Shown one piece after another: positions 1 through 6,274 of a stretch of DNA of 8,586 nucleotides (the stretch's first letter is position 1; every line of letters begins with the position of its first letter). The notes under the pieces were generated by a model. It saw nothing but the letters and a program-made list of their open reading frames with translations. It searched no databases and had not been told where the DNA came from. Source of the DNA: CAYNUJ01 sp964573255 (GTDB taxonomy: Bacteria > Bacteroidota > Ignavibacteria > Ignavibacteriales > Melioribacteraceae); assembly GCA_964573255.1 (NCBI GenBank), contig CAZNJB010000073.1:1-8586 (forward strand). Direction: 5' to 3'. The position numbers were made by a program, and so were the translations under genes.

Positions 1-77
1 GTTTTGGACAATATCCTGCTGAATCATTATTTCATTTAGGAAATTTATTTATAGAAAGATCTTCTAAAATCAGTTAA
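1..77 (+). CDS. 3' end of an unidentified gene (partial)
   Basis: A reading frame is open from the first base of the window (full codons from position 3) to a TAA at 75-77, giving about 24 residues that end in ...NLFIERSSKIS. The other two plus-strand frames hit stops earlier, at 37-39 (TAG) and 20-22 (TGA). The tail has a believable residue mix but is too short to assign to a family. It would run convergently towards the CAT-like gene, whose stop is only 15 bases away at 93-95. No clear terminator separates the two: the short CTTTTAAAG palindrome followed by Ts at about 81-94 is too weak. It could also be chance, since an open run of this length is not rare in AT-rich DNA. Confidence 0.35.
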   Translation, partial: FGQYPAESLFHLGNLFIERSSKIS

Positions 78-92
78 ATCTTTTAAAGTTTT

Positions 93-724
93 TTACCAAT
101 TTTTGTTCAAATACTCCTGAAACAACTCGAAATACCTTCCCACGTGGTAACCGTCAACCAAGCCGTGATGAACGTAAATGCCGACAGGCATTGTCAGCTT
201 TCCGTTTGTCCCTGTCATTTTGCCGAAACTGATTTTCGGTACGCTGTCGTTTCGTTTGAAATCCCTCGCGCGCGTAACGGAAGTGAATTTAATCCAGGGC
301 AAGGGCGAATATGAACGGTGTCGAATCGCTTCGCTTCGTCATTTAATCTCAGCCCCGTGGAGTTCTTTACCGCTTCAATTTCTTTTTTCGCGTTTTTGTA
401 AAATACGTTTATGTCATCGTCGTGCATAATAAAGGAATAAGCGAAAGTGCTGTCTTCCCTTCCAATCGTCGATGAAGCGTGAACAACGTCGTAAAGAACC
501 ACTTGGCCGTCTACGATGCGAAGTTTTAAATTTTCTATTCCGTTTATCGAGCAATTCGATTTATGCAGATAATATATAAAAAACGGAATCCCCGTTTCCT
601 TCGATTTTTTGTACGCCGCCGTACAGTCCACCTCGGCGGTTCTTCCGTAATAGGGTTCGTCGAATTTCGAAAAGAATTCGTAATGCTCCCTACGATTCCA
701 TTTAGTAATATCGATTATTTTCAT
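93..724 (-). pseudogene. Chloramphenicol acetyltransferase-like (CAT) gene, single-base frameshift
   Basis: Two overlapping minus-strand frames together make one CAT-family protein. The first runs from ATG at 724 (a TTG two codons earlier is less likely) through ...KRFDTVHI at 308-310. The second continues as LPWIKFTSV... to the TAA at 93-95. Adding one base near 307-308, for example a T turning ATTCGCCC into ATTTCGCCC, restores HISPLPWIKF, which fits the CAT family. The repaired gene is 633 bases, or 210 residues, the normal CAT length. The C-terminal half holds the active-site motif HHGLVDGYH (repaired His187 and Asp191), the base that deprotonates chloramphenicol or another hydroxyl acceptor in a cytosolic trimer. 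CAT-like proteins also include members of unknown substrate. No ribosome binding site is visible. The gene is richer in GC than the his genes. The break may be real decay or an assembly error. Confidence 0.85.
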
Positions 725-920
725 TTTCAAATGTTTTAATTTATGATCTTACTCATACAAATATGAAACAATTCGGAATATAAACGAACCCACCGAAGCG
801 CGCAAAATCCTCGGCAAGGTTGTTAATATATTTCTCACATTAAATCTATTCTGAAAACTTATCAAACTATTGCTGTTTCTATTTTATCATTATTTTACGT
901 TTTGGAGGAGAATATCATTC

Positions 921-983
921 ATGAAATTTCAAGTTGTCTACACGAAATTTCCCGGATATTTTCATATTAAAATAGATTATTGA
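921..983 (+). CDS. Possible 20-residue small ORF with a strong ribosome binding site
   Basis: An ATG at 921 is preceded by a consensus-like GGAGGAG at 904-910 with a 10-base spacer. The frame runs 20 codons (MKFQVVYTKF...KIDY) to a TGA at 981-983. The peptide matches nothing I know and has no signal peptide or membrane segment. The start codon overlaps a GAAATTTC palindrome that recurs 21 bases later inside the ORF. The only support is the ribosome binding site. A decayed gene start or chance is equally likely. Confidence 0.2.
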   Translation: MKFQVVYTKFPGYFHIKIDY

Positions 984-999
984 TAGCTACAACAGATTG

Positions 1000-1067
1000 T
1001 CCACCTGATCCCTTTGCGACTTCAGTCGTCGTTCCGTTTTGCGGAACTCCTCCTTCGCAATGACGAA
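1000..1067. repeat. Hairpin-rich REP-like intergenic element
   Basis: Read on the minus strand, the unit starts CGTCATTGCGAAGGAGGAG and carries nested inverted repeats. GTTCCG at 1031-1036 pairs with CGGAAC at 1042-1047 around a 5-base loop. CGACT/AGTCG lie at 1017-1028. TTGCGA at 1014-1019 pairs with TCGCAA at 1055-1060, enclosing the rest. The CGTCATTGCGA...GCAA theme resembles dispersed intergenic repeats seen in many bacterial genomes. That resemblance is from memory, and there is only one copy here. It begins about 30 bases past the stop of the last gene of the his operon, so it would sit in the mRNA's 3' tail. It has no U-tract and so is not a standard terminator. Confidence 0.55.
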
Positions 1068-1094
1068 TTTCTTTCAGTCAAAGATATCATGTTT

Positions 1095-1697
1095 TCAACT
1101 TTTCACCCTCATCCCGAACGCAATTGAATACTCATATTCATGAAGCACCTCAAATCCCAATCTCTTATAGAATTCAATTGCATTTACATTATTCTTACCC
1201 ACTTCGAGATGCACAGCGGGTACATTCAGTTCTCTCAATTTATCGAGAAACGCATTTATCAATCTTCTTCCCACGCCCTTCCCCTGTGCGACCGGCAATA
1301 TGTCAATGTGCAAATGAGCCGGATAGTCGGCGAGTTCTTTTTTAGGGAAATAACCTGAATGAATTAGCTCTACTGTTCTTTTTTCGATAGGAGATTTATA
1401 ATCTGCAACAAGGGAATATTCTTTTCTTAATTCGGGGAACCAGTTGTTCTCACACCATTCAGAAAATTTGTTCGAATCCTTTGTCCCCAAAATATATCCA
1501 ACCGGTTTATCATTTACCGCAGCAACAAAACACAATTCAGGCTCATGCATTACATAAGGTGCCGCAAAATATTCGCCTAATAATTTCGGATAATTAAATA
1601 AATCACTTGCATCTTTTCCACTCTTGCCGGTAAGTAAACAGATATTATAAATATCTTCCAAATCACTCGACAAATATTGTCGTATAATAATTTCCAT
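1095..1697 (-). CDS. GNAT family N-acetyltransferase at the end of the his operon
   Basis: This 200-residue protein spans a single GNAT fold. The acetyl-CoA pyrophosphate loop is QGKGVG (residues 138-143, followed by RRL), and the C-terminal GNAT signature reads NNVNAIEFYKRLGFEVLHE (about 169-187). The N-terminal part (IRQYLSSDLEDIYNICLLTG, then EPELCFVAAVNDKPVGYILG) resembles the subgroup related to the acetyltransferase-like domain attached to eukaryotic O-GlcNAcase. The substrate is unknown. I chose ATG at 1697 because family members begin a few residues before the IRxY motif. A GTG at 1709, sharing its G with the hisIE stop, would add four residues. The gap to hisIE is 11 bases with the ATG start, so co-transcription with the his genes is very likely. 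No strong ribosome binding site is seen, suggesting translational coupling. A direct role in histidine synthesis is not established. Confidence 0.9.
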   Translation of the reverse strand: MEIIIRQYLSSDLEDIYNICLLTGKSGKDASDLFNYPKLLGEYFAAPYVMHEPELCFVAAVNDKPVGYILGTKDSNKFSEWCENNWFPELRKEYSLVADYKSPIEKRTVELIHSGYFPKKELADYPAHLHIDILPVAQGKGVGRRLINAFLDKLRELNVPAVHLEVGKNNVNAIEFYKRLGFEVLHEYEYSIAFGMRVKS

Positions 1698-1708
1698 TCT
1701 ATCAGTCA

Positions 1709-2317
1709 CTATTTTTTATGTCTCTTCACCAACTCATCAATCACTTCATTTAACTCAACATCCTTTTCGGCAAGCAGTACAAGCAAATGATAAAACAAAT
1801 CCGCAGTTTCGTAAATGAAATCCTCTCTGTTATTATTCTTTGAAGCTATAACTGTCTCTACGGCTTCTTCTCCCACTTTCTGCGCTATTCTATCGATGCC
1901 CTTTTCAAATAACTTGGTTGTATAAGAACCCTCAGGTCTGTTGACTTTCCGATCTTTTATTAAAGAGAATAATTCCGCGAGGAAAGATAGATTATTTTTT
2001 TTGACATCTTCGAAGCAAGAATAATTCCCCAAGTGACACGTTTCTCCCGCCGGATTTGCTTTTATAAGCAGCGTATCGCTATCGCAATCGGATAATATTT
2101 CTTTCACAAATAAATAATTTCCGGAAGTCTCCCCTTTTGTCCATAATCTGTTTTTGCTTCTGCTGAAAAAGGTAACCTTGCCCGATTCCAAAGTTTTTTC
2201 AAGGGCTTCACGATTCATAAAGCCGACCATTAAAACCGCGTCTCCGTTATCATCAATAATAACCGCGGGAATAAGGCCGTTCATCTTTTCAAAATTTATT
2301 TTCTCAACATCAATCAT
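1709..2317 (-). CDS. hisIE: Bifunctional phosphoribosyl-AMP cyclohydrolase / phosphoribosyl-ATP pyrophosphatase
   Basis: This fused 202-residue enzyme does the second and third steps of histidine synthesis: hydrolysis of PR-ATP to PR-AMP, then ring opening to ProFAR. Residues 1-110 are the HisI cyclohydrolase. They show MVGFMNREAL (30-39), FSRSKNRLWTKGETSGN (51-67), the acidic metal cluster DCDSD (77-81) and the zinc cysteines in GETCHLGNYSC (Cys94, Cys101, with Cys78). Residues 130-202 are the HisE pyrophosphatase, an all-alpha MazG-like domain with EKGIDRIAQKVGEEAVETVI (138-157) and ETADLFYHLLVLL. The length matches other HisIE fusions. The ATG overlaps the hisF stop as ATGA. The nearest GGAG lies 13 bases upstream, rather far, so coupled translation is likely. 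All key residues appear intact. Confidence 0.97.
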   Translation of the reverse strand: MIDVEKINFEKMNGLIPAVIIDDNGDAVLMVGFMNREALEKTLESGKVTFFSRSKNRLWTKGETSGNYLFVKEILSDCDSDTLLIKANPAGETCHLGNYSCFEDVKKNNLSFLAELFSLIKDRKVNRPEGSYTTKLFEKGIDRIAQKVGEEAVETVIASKNNNREDFIYETADLFYHLLVLLAEKDVELNEVIDELVKRHKK

Positions 2318-3069
2318 AGTCTTATTTCAACTCCGTTACTTTTCAAATATTTTTTCAACTCAACAATTTCCAATTCTCTAAAGTGAAAAAGACTTGCAGC
2401 TAAACAAGCATCACAATCGGTTTGTTTGAAAGCTTCTAGGAAATGTTCTCTTGTTCCCGCACCGCCCGAAGCGATAACGGGAACCGTTACGACTTCTCTT
2501 ACTTTTTTAAGCAATTCAATATCGTATCCGCTTTTCGTTCCGTCTTTGTCCATCGATGTTAATAATATTTCACCGGCACCAAGCTTAACAACTTTTTCGC
2601 ACCATTCTATTACTTCCAAATCGGTTTCTTCTTTTCCGCCCTTGATGAATACTTTATATTTGCCGTTAACATATTTAGAATCAACAGCAACAACCACCGC
2701 TTGTGAACCGAATTTCTGCGCCGCCTCCGAAATTAAACCGGGATTTCTAACAGCCGCCGAATTTATAGATATTTTATCCGCACCGGCTTTAAGAGCTTTA
2801 TCCATATCTTCAATTTCGGAAATACCCCCGCCAACGGTAAAAGGAATTCTAATTACCTTTGCAACTTCTTCTACTAGTTGAATAAGAGTCTTTCTTTTTT
2901 CCTCTGTAGCGGAAATATCCAAAAACACAAGTTCATCCGCTCCCTCATGATAATACCGTTCGGATAGTTCTACGGCATCTCCGGCATTTCGCAAATTAAT
3001 AAAGTTTGTTCCCTTAACAACTTTTCCGTCTTTCACGTCGAGACAAGGTATTATTCTTTTAGCCAGCAA
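2314..3069 (-). CDS. hisF: Imidazole glycerol phosphate synthase, cyclase subunit HisF
   Basis: HisF is the (beta/alpha)8-barrel cyclase that uses ammonia from HisH to convert PRFAR into imidazole glycerol phosphate and AICAR. The 251 residues match the family length. The N-terminus MLAKRIIPCLDVKDGKVVKG is nearly the family consensus and carries catalytic Asp11. The second catalytic acid is Asp130 in VVAVDSK. Phosphate-binding loops are visible at FTVGGGI (77-83), LLTSMDKDGTKSGYD (169-183) and ASGGAG (200-205). The start is a TTG at 3069, fixed by alignment to the invariant MLAKR and supported by a GGAG at 3080-3083 with a 10-base spacer. No in-frame ATG would preserve the first strand and Asp11. 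It overlaps the end of hisA by 11 bases and hisIE by 4. Confidence 0.98.
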   Translation of the reverse strand: MLAKRIIPCLDVKDGKVVKGTNFINLRNAGDAVELSERYYHEGADELVFLDISATEEKRKTLIQLVEEVAKVIRIPFTVGGGISEIEDMDKALKAGADKISINSAAVRNPGLISEAAQKFGSQAVVVAVDSKYVNGKYKVFIKGGKEETDLEVIEWCEKVVKLGAGEILLTSMDKDGTKSGYDIELLKKVREVVTVPVIASGGAGTREHFLEAFKQTDCDACLAASLFHFRELEIVELKKYLKSNGVEIRL

Positions 3070-3778
3070 TTTTCTTTAACTCCGTTTCTTTTATATTTCC
3101 TTCATAAATAGCCTTACCCACAACGGCGGCGTACATTCCGAGTTTTTCAAGTTTTTTCAAATCCTCCACATTCCTAATTCCGCCGGAAGCAATAATTTTC
3201 AGAGTCGGGAAATTAATCGTTAAATCTGTATAAAGCATAAACGATGGACCTTCATTCTTGCCGTCCTTACTTATGTCCGTGCACAAAAACTCTTCGACGC
3301 CAAGTTTTGCACATTTTTCTATATAATCGAAAACATTTAAGCCGGAACCTTCGGTCCAACCTTTGTATTTAATTTCGCCATTTTGAGAATCTGCAGCTAA
3401 GATGAATTTATCCGGTCCGTAGGATGCTACCAGCTTTTCGAATAACTTCCAATCGTTCAACGGAAGCGAACCGAGAATTATCTTTTCGACTCCAAGTGAG
3501 TGAATGAATTCCACATCTTCCTCAGACCTGATTCCTCCACCAAATTGAATATCAACATCGAGAGTGGAAATAATTGATTTCAGTATATCGGAAATATTAA
3601 CTTTCCCTTCTTTCGAACCGATCAGATCAATAATGTGAATTCGAGAGAATCCTAATTTGAAAAAGTATTCAGCTTGTCGAATGGGCGTATCTCCGTAAAT
3701 CTTTTTGGAATCGTACTTCCCTTCAGAGAGTCTCACTACTTTACTGTCTATTATGTCTATTGCAGGTATTACTAACAT
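3059..3778 (-). CDS. hisA: Phosphoribosylformimino-5-aminoimidazole carboxamide ribotide isomerase HisA
   Basis: HisA opens the ribose ring of ProFAR by an Amadori rearrangement to give PRFAR, the substrate of HisH/HisF. At 239 residues it has normal length and the TIM-barrel half-repeat pattern. Visible elements are IPAIDIIDSKVVRL (4-17) with catalytic Asp8, FGGGIR (79-84), Asp130 in ILAADSQ as the second catalytic acid, CTDISKDG (166-173) and the phosphate loop ASGGIR (197-202). The second-half segment GEIKYKGWTEGS stands where HisA proteins have a Gly-Trp motif, which separates it from HisF. ATG at 3778 overlaps the hisH stop by 7 bases. Only a weak GAG lies before it, so translation is probably coupled to hisH. 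Confidence 0.97.
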   Translation of the reverse strand: MLVIPAIDIIDSKVVRLSEGKYDSKKIYGDTPIRQAEYFFKLGFSRIHIIDLIGSKEGKVNISDILKSIISTLDVDIQFGGGIRSEEDVEFIHSLGVEKIILGSLPLNDWKLFEKLVASYGPDKFILAADSQNGEIKYKGWTEGSGLNVFDYIEKCAKLGVEEFLCTDISKDGKNEGPSFMLYTDLTINFPTLKIIASGGIRNVEDLKKLEKLGMYAAVVGKAIYEGNIKETELKKIAG

Positions 3779-4359
3779 AGCTCTATAAAATTTTTTAATA
3801 ATGTCAGTCCAAGTTCACCCGATTTTTCCGGATGGAACTGTACTCCGTAAAAGTTTTTCAAATTTGCTGCCGCGCTAAAATTAACACCGTAATTACAGTT
3901 GGCAATTGTTTGCTCAGTTATCGGCAAATAATAAGTATGTGCAAAATAAAAATATGAACCATCCGGAATACCTGAAAATAAAAGCGATTCCTTAACCACC
4001 GAAACCGAATTCCATCCCATATGGGGAACACGAACTTTCTCACTATTGAAAGCTTTCGCTTTTCCCTCAATACATCCCAATCCGGTAGTATTCCCTTCCT
4101 CAGAATATTCACAAAGTATTTGTAACCCCAAACAAATTCCTAACGCCGGCTTCTTCAACATTTTAATTACATTGGACAAATTCATCATTGCCAATCTTCT
4201 TAAGGCAAAGGAAGCTTCACCCACTCCCGGTATTATAATTTTATCGGCTTTAAGTATTTCCGCTTCCGATTTAGTTATTATGTAATCAGCATTTAATTCG
4301 CGAAGAGCATTTCCAACAGATCTTGTATTTCCAGCTCCGTAATCAATTACAGCTATCAT
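3772..4359 (-). CDS. hisH: Imidazole glycerol phosphate synthase, glutaminase subunit HisH
   Basis: HisH is the class I glutamine amidotransferase partner of HisF. It hydrolyses glutamine and channels ammonia through the HisF barrel. The 195 residues include the N-terminal strand IAVIDYGAGNTRSV, the oxyanion-region IIPGVGEA (42-49), the nucleophile elbow GICLGLQ with Cys76, and QFHPEKS with His176 and Glu178 completing the triad. RVPHMGWN (110-117) and YFYFAHTYY (136-144) are also typical of HisH; many relatives have a Ser in place of that Thr. The ATG at 4359 overlaps the hisB stop as ATGA, and AAGGGAG at 4364-4370 gives a good ribosome binding site inside the hisB end. The gene directly precedes hisA and then hisF, matching the enteric order B-H-A-F. 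Confidence 0.97.
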   Translation of the reverse strand: MIAVIDYGAGNTRSVGNALRELNADYIITKSEAEILKADKIIIPGVGEASFALRRLAMMNLSNVIKMLKKPALGICLGLQILCEYSEEGNTTGLGCIEGKAKAFNSEKVRVPHMGWNSVSVVKESLLFSGIPDGSYFYFAHTYYLPITEQTIANCNYGVNFSAAANLKNFYGVQFHPEKSGELGLTLLKNFIELC

Positions 4360-5228
4360 AAAACTCCCTTTGTTGATGGCAAAGCATTGCCACTCCTTTC
4401 GTCAATCCGGAGGGCTTCGTTCAATGCTTTTGCAAAAGCTTTAAAAATTGATTCAATTTTATGATGTTCATTCTTTCCTTTAGCTCTTACGAAAATATTG
4501 GCTTTCATTCCAACCGAAAGAGCTCTGAAAAATTCTTCAACTAACTCAGTTGGGAATTCACCCACTTTTTCGCGTGTGAATTTCACCTTGTAATTTATAT
4601 ACGGTCTTCCGCCCAAGTCAATTGCAACTTTAGCAGCACAATCATCCATTGGGAGAAAGAAAGCATATCTTTTAATTCCTCGTTTTTCCCCTAAGGCATT
4701 TGTAATAGCCTCGCCAAGCACTAATCCGGTATCTTCCACTGTATGGTGTTCGTCAACATCAAGATCGCCGTTTACGACAAGAGATAAATCAATGTTTCCA
4801 TGTCGCGATATTTGCGATAACATATGATCAAAAAATCCGATACCGGTTTTAATCTCTGTTTTGCCGCTACCGTCCAAATTTACATTGCATTTTATATCCG
4901 TCTCTTTCGTTTTCCTTTCAAGAAACGCTTTACGTTCAGGCTTGAATAAGGCGTAAACCTTTTGGAACAAGTTCTCTCCACTACAAATTAAAATCGATTC
5001 CCTTACATCCGATTGATACGATACTACATAATCACATTGATTCATTGGACTGAAATCAAAATTAATCTCTTCATTTTTCAGAAGTGCAGAAATAAACTTG
5101 TTATCGGAAACCGATTTTTCGGTCGAAATCTCAATTCCCAAATCGGATAAGAAATGTAATGCCTTAACTACCTGTTTAATTTCCGATTCTGGCTTAAATA
5201 TATTCGGGTCAATAAATATTCTACTCAT
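4356..5228 (-). CDS. hisB: Imidazoleglycerol-phosphate dehydratase HisB with a vestigial N-terminal phosphatase-like region
   Basis: Residues about 106-290 are a complete imidazoleglycerol-phosphate dehydratase, which converts IGP to imidazole acetol phosphate. They show GIGFFDHML (129-137), the manganese-binding DEHHTVEDTG (159-168), LPMDDC (192-197), KNEHHKIES (252-260) and the conserved tail LPSTKGVL. Residues 1-105 occupy the place of the HAD histidinol-phosphatase domain of bifunctional HisB, but are far shorter than its roughly 165 residues. The usual DxDGT nucleophile motif is replaced by IDPNIF (6-11), and no GDxxxD metal motif is found. The junction VYALFKPERKAFLERKTKETDI (91-112) still resembles the linker of Bacteroidota-type bifunctional HisB. 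I therefore infer a decayed, inactive phosphatase. The ATG overlaps the hisC stop as ATGA, with no ribosome binding site, so translation is coupled. Dehydratase identity is secure; the N-terminal reading is an inference. Confidence 0.96.
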   Translation of the reverse strand: MSRIFIDPNIFKPESEIKQVVKALHFLSDLGIEISTEKSVSDNKFISALLKNEEINFDFSPMNQCDYVVSYQSDVRESILICSGENLFQKVYALFKPERKAFLERKTKETDIKCNVNLDGSGKTEIKTGIGFFDHMLSQISRHGNIDLSLVVNGDLDVDEHHTVEDTGLVLGEAITNALGEKRGIKRYAFFLPMDDCAAKVAIDLGGRPYINYKVKFTREKVGEFPTELVEEFFRALSVGMKANIFVRAKGKNEHHKIESIFKAFAKALNEALRIDERSGNALPSTKGVL

Positions 5229-6274
5229 AATATTTCATTTAATGCTTGTAAAAATATGTTATTTTCTTCATTTGTGCCTACTGAAACTCGAAGACAATTT
5301 TCTAATTTTGGTTGAGTACTTCTATCCCTGATAATTATATTCCTCTTTATTAACTCCTCAAAAAGCATTTTGTGTTGATTGCATCTAAATAGTATATAAT
5401 TAGTATCACTTTTAAAGACTTTATCAATTTTACTAATTCTTTTTAATTCATTTACTATTCTCTCTCTTTCGGAAATTATTGTTTGTACCATCACATCTTT
5501 CTTGGCGCTGTTTTCTATAGCATCAATTACAATTTGAGAAGTTATTTTATTTACGTTATAAGGAGCCTTAACTTTGAAAAGATAGTCTATTACTTCTTCA
5601 TTAGCAATGGCAAAACCCAAACGTATTCCGGCTAATCCCCAGGCTTTTGAGAAAGTTCTCAATAATATTATGTTTTTATGTTCATTTATTTTATCCAGCA
5701 TTTCCGCTTGATTCGCAAAATCGATGTAAGCCTGATCAACCACAACCAAACCATCGAATTGAGATGCGATATCTAATATATCTTTTTCGTCAATTAAATT
5801 ACCCGTAGGATTATTTGGAGAACAGATAAAAATAATTTTAGTATCTTCATCTATACTGTTTAATGTTTTCCGAACATCAATTTGGAAATCATCATTAAGT
5901 AAAATTGATTGAACAGCTATGTTATTTATATCGCAGGCAACTCGGTACATTCCGTAAGTCGGCTCTAGCACCGCTGCTTTATCTTTACCAGGTTCACAAA
6001 AAATTCTAAGAAGTAAATCGATAATTTCGTCGGAACCGACACCGGCAAAAAGATTTTTCGGATTGACCCTGAGATATGCTCCCAATTTACTTCGCAGTGC
6101 ATTTTGATTGGGATCGGGATAACGGTTTAACTCTAATTCGACGTAATTATCAACCGCACTTCCAAAAGGATTTTCATTGGCATCCATCAATATTCCCTTC
6201 AAATATTGATCTCTTGCCGAAGTATAGGGTTTAAGTTTTTTAATATTCGGTCTAACTAAATCATCAATCTTCAT
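5225..6274 (-). CDS. hisC: Histidinol-phosphate aminotransferase
   Basis: HisC is a PLP-dependent fold type I aminotransferase that moves an amino group from glutamate to imidazole acetol phosphate, giving L-histidinol phosphate. With the ATG at 6274 it has 349 residues. Features are MDANENPFG (30-38), NRYPDP (50-55), the cofactor region SPNNPTGN (152-159), Asp180 for the pyridine nitrogen, Tyr183, the Schiff-base Lys210 in TFSKAWGLAGIRLGF, and the C-terminal Arg in CLRVSVG. The usual DEAY motif reads DQAY here (Gln181). GAGG at 6282-6285 lies 7 bases before ATG 6274, which is why I prefer it over the in-frame TTG at 6280. The gene overlaps the end of hisD by 11 bases. It is one of the most AT-rich genes in the window; only 14 of 60 bases in 5221-5280 are G or C. 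Confidence 0.97.
   Translation of the reverse strand: MKIDDLVRPNIKKLKPYTSARDQYLKGILMDANENPFGSAVDNYVELELNRYPDPNQNALRSKLGAYLRVNPKNLFAGVGSDEIIDLLLRIFCEPGKDKAAVLEPTYGMYRVACDINNIAVQSILLNDDFQIDVRKTLNSIDEDTKIIFICSPNNPTGNLIDEKDILDIASQFDGLVVVDQAYIDFANQAEMLDKINEHKNIILLRTFSKAWGLAGIRLGFAIANEEVIDYLFKVKAPYNVNKITSQIVIDAIENSAKKDVMVQTIISERERIVNELKRISKIDKVFKSDTNYILFRCNQHKMLFEELIKRNIIIRDRSTQPKLENCLRVSVGTNEENNIFLQALNEIL

Larger units (their letters stand above)
725..1094. other. Intergenic region between the CAT-like gene and the his operon
   Basis: About 370 bases hold no convincing gene. From 1094 leftward there is a hairpin-rich repeat-like unit (about 1000-1067), then an AT-rich stretch with a doubtful 20-codon plus-strand ORF at 921-983. 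A GC-richer patch at about 785-822 is open in several minus-strand frames without a recognisable product. The segment just upstream of the CAT-like start (725-780) should contain that gene's promoter. I see no strong -35/-10 pair and only an imperfect match to the Bacteroidota TAnnTTTG element. No tRNA or other known RNA was recognised. Confidence 0.6.

Noticed and set aside
78..95. Possible terminator (CTTTTAAAG followed by Ts) between the left-end gene and the CAT-like gene
   Set aside because: The stem is only about 4 A/T pairs with essentially no loop, too weak to support a terminator call.
785..822. GC-richer patch open in several minus-strand frames, possibly a gene remnant
   Set aside because: Each frame is under about 30 codons, no family is recognisable, and several frames being open at once argues against one real coding frame.
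2426..2881. A 151-codon open frame on the plus strand opposite hisF
   Set aside because: It lies wholly antisense to a well-conserved gene, has no ribosome binding site, and is rich in Ser/Thr as expected of a shadow frame.
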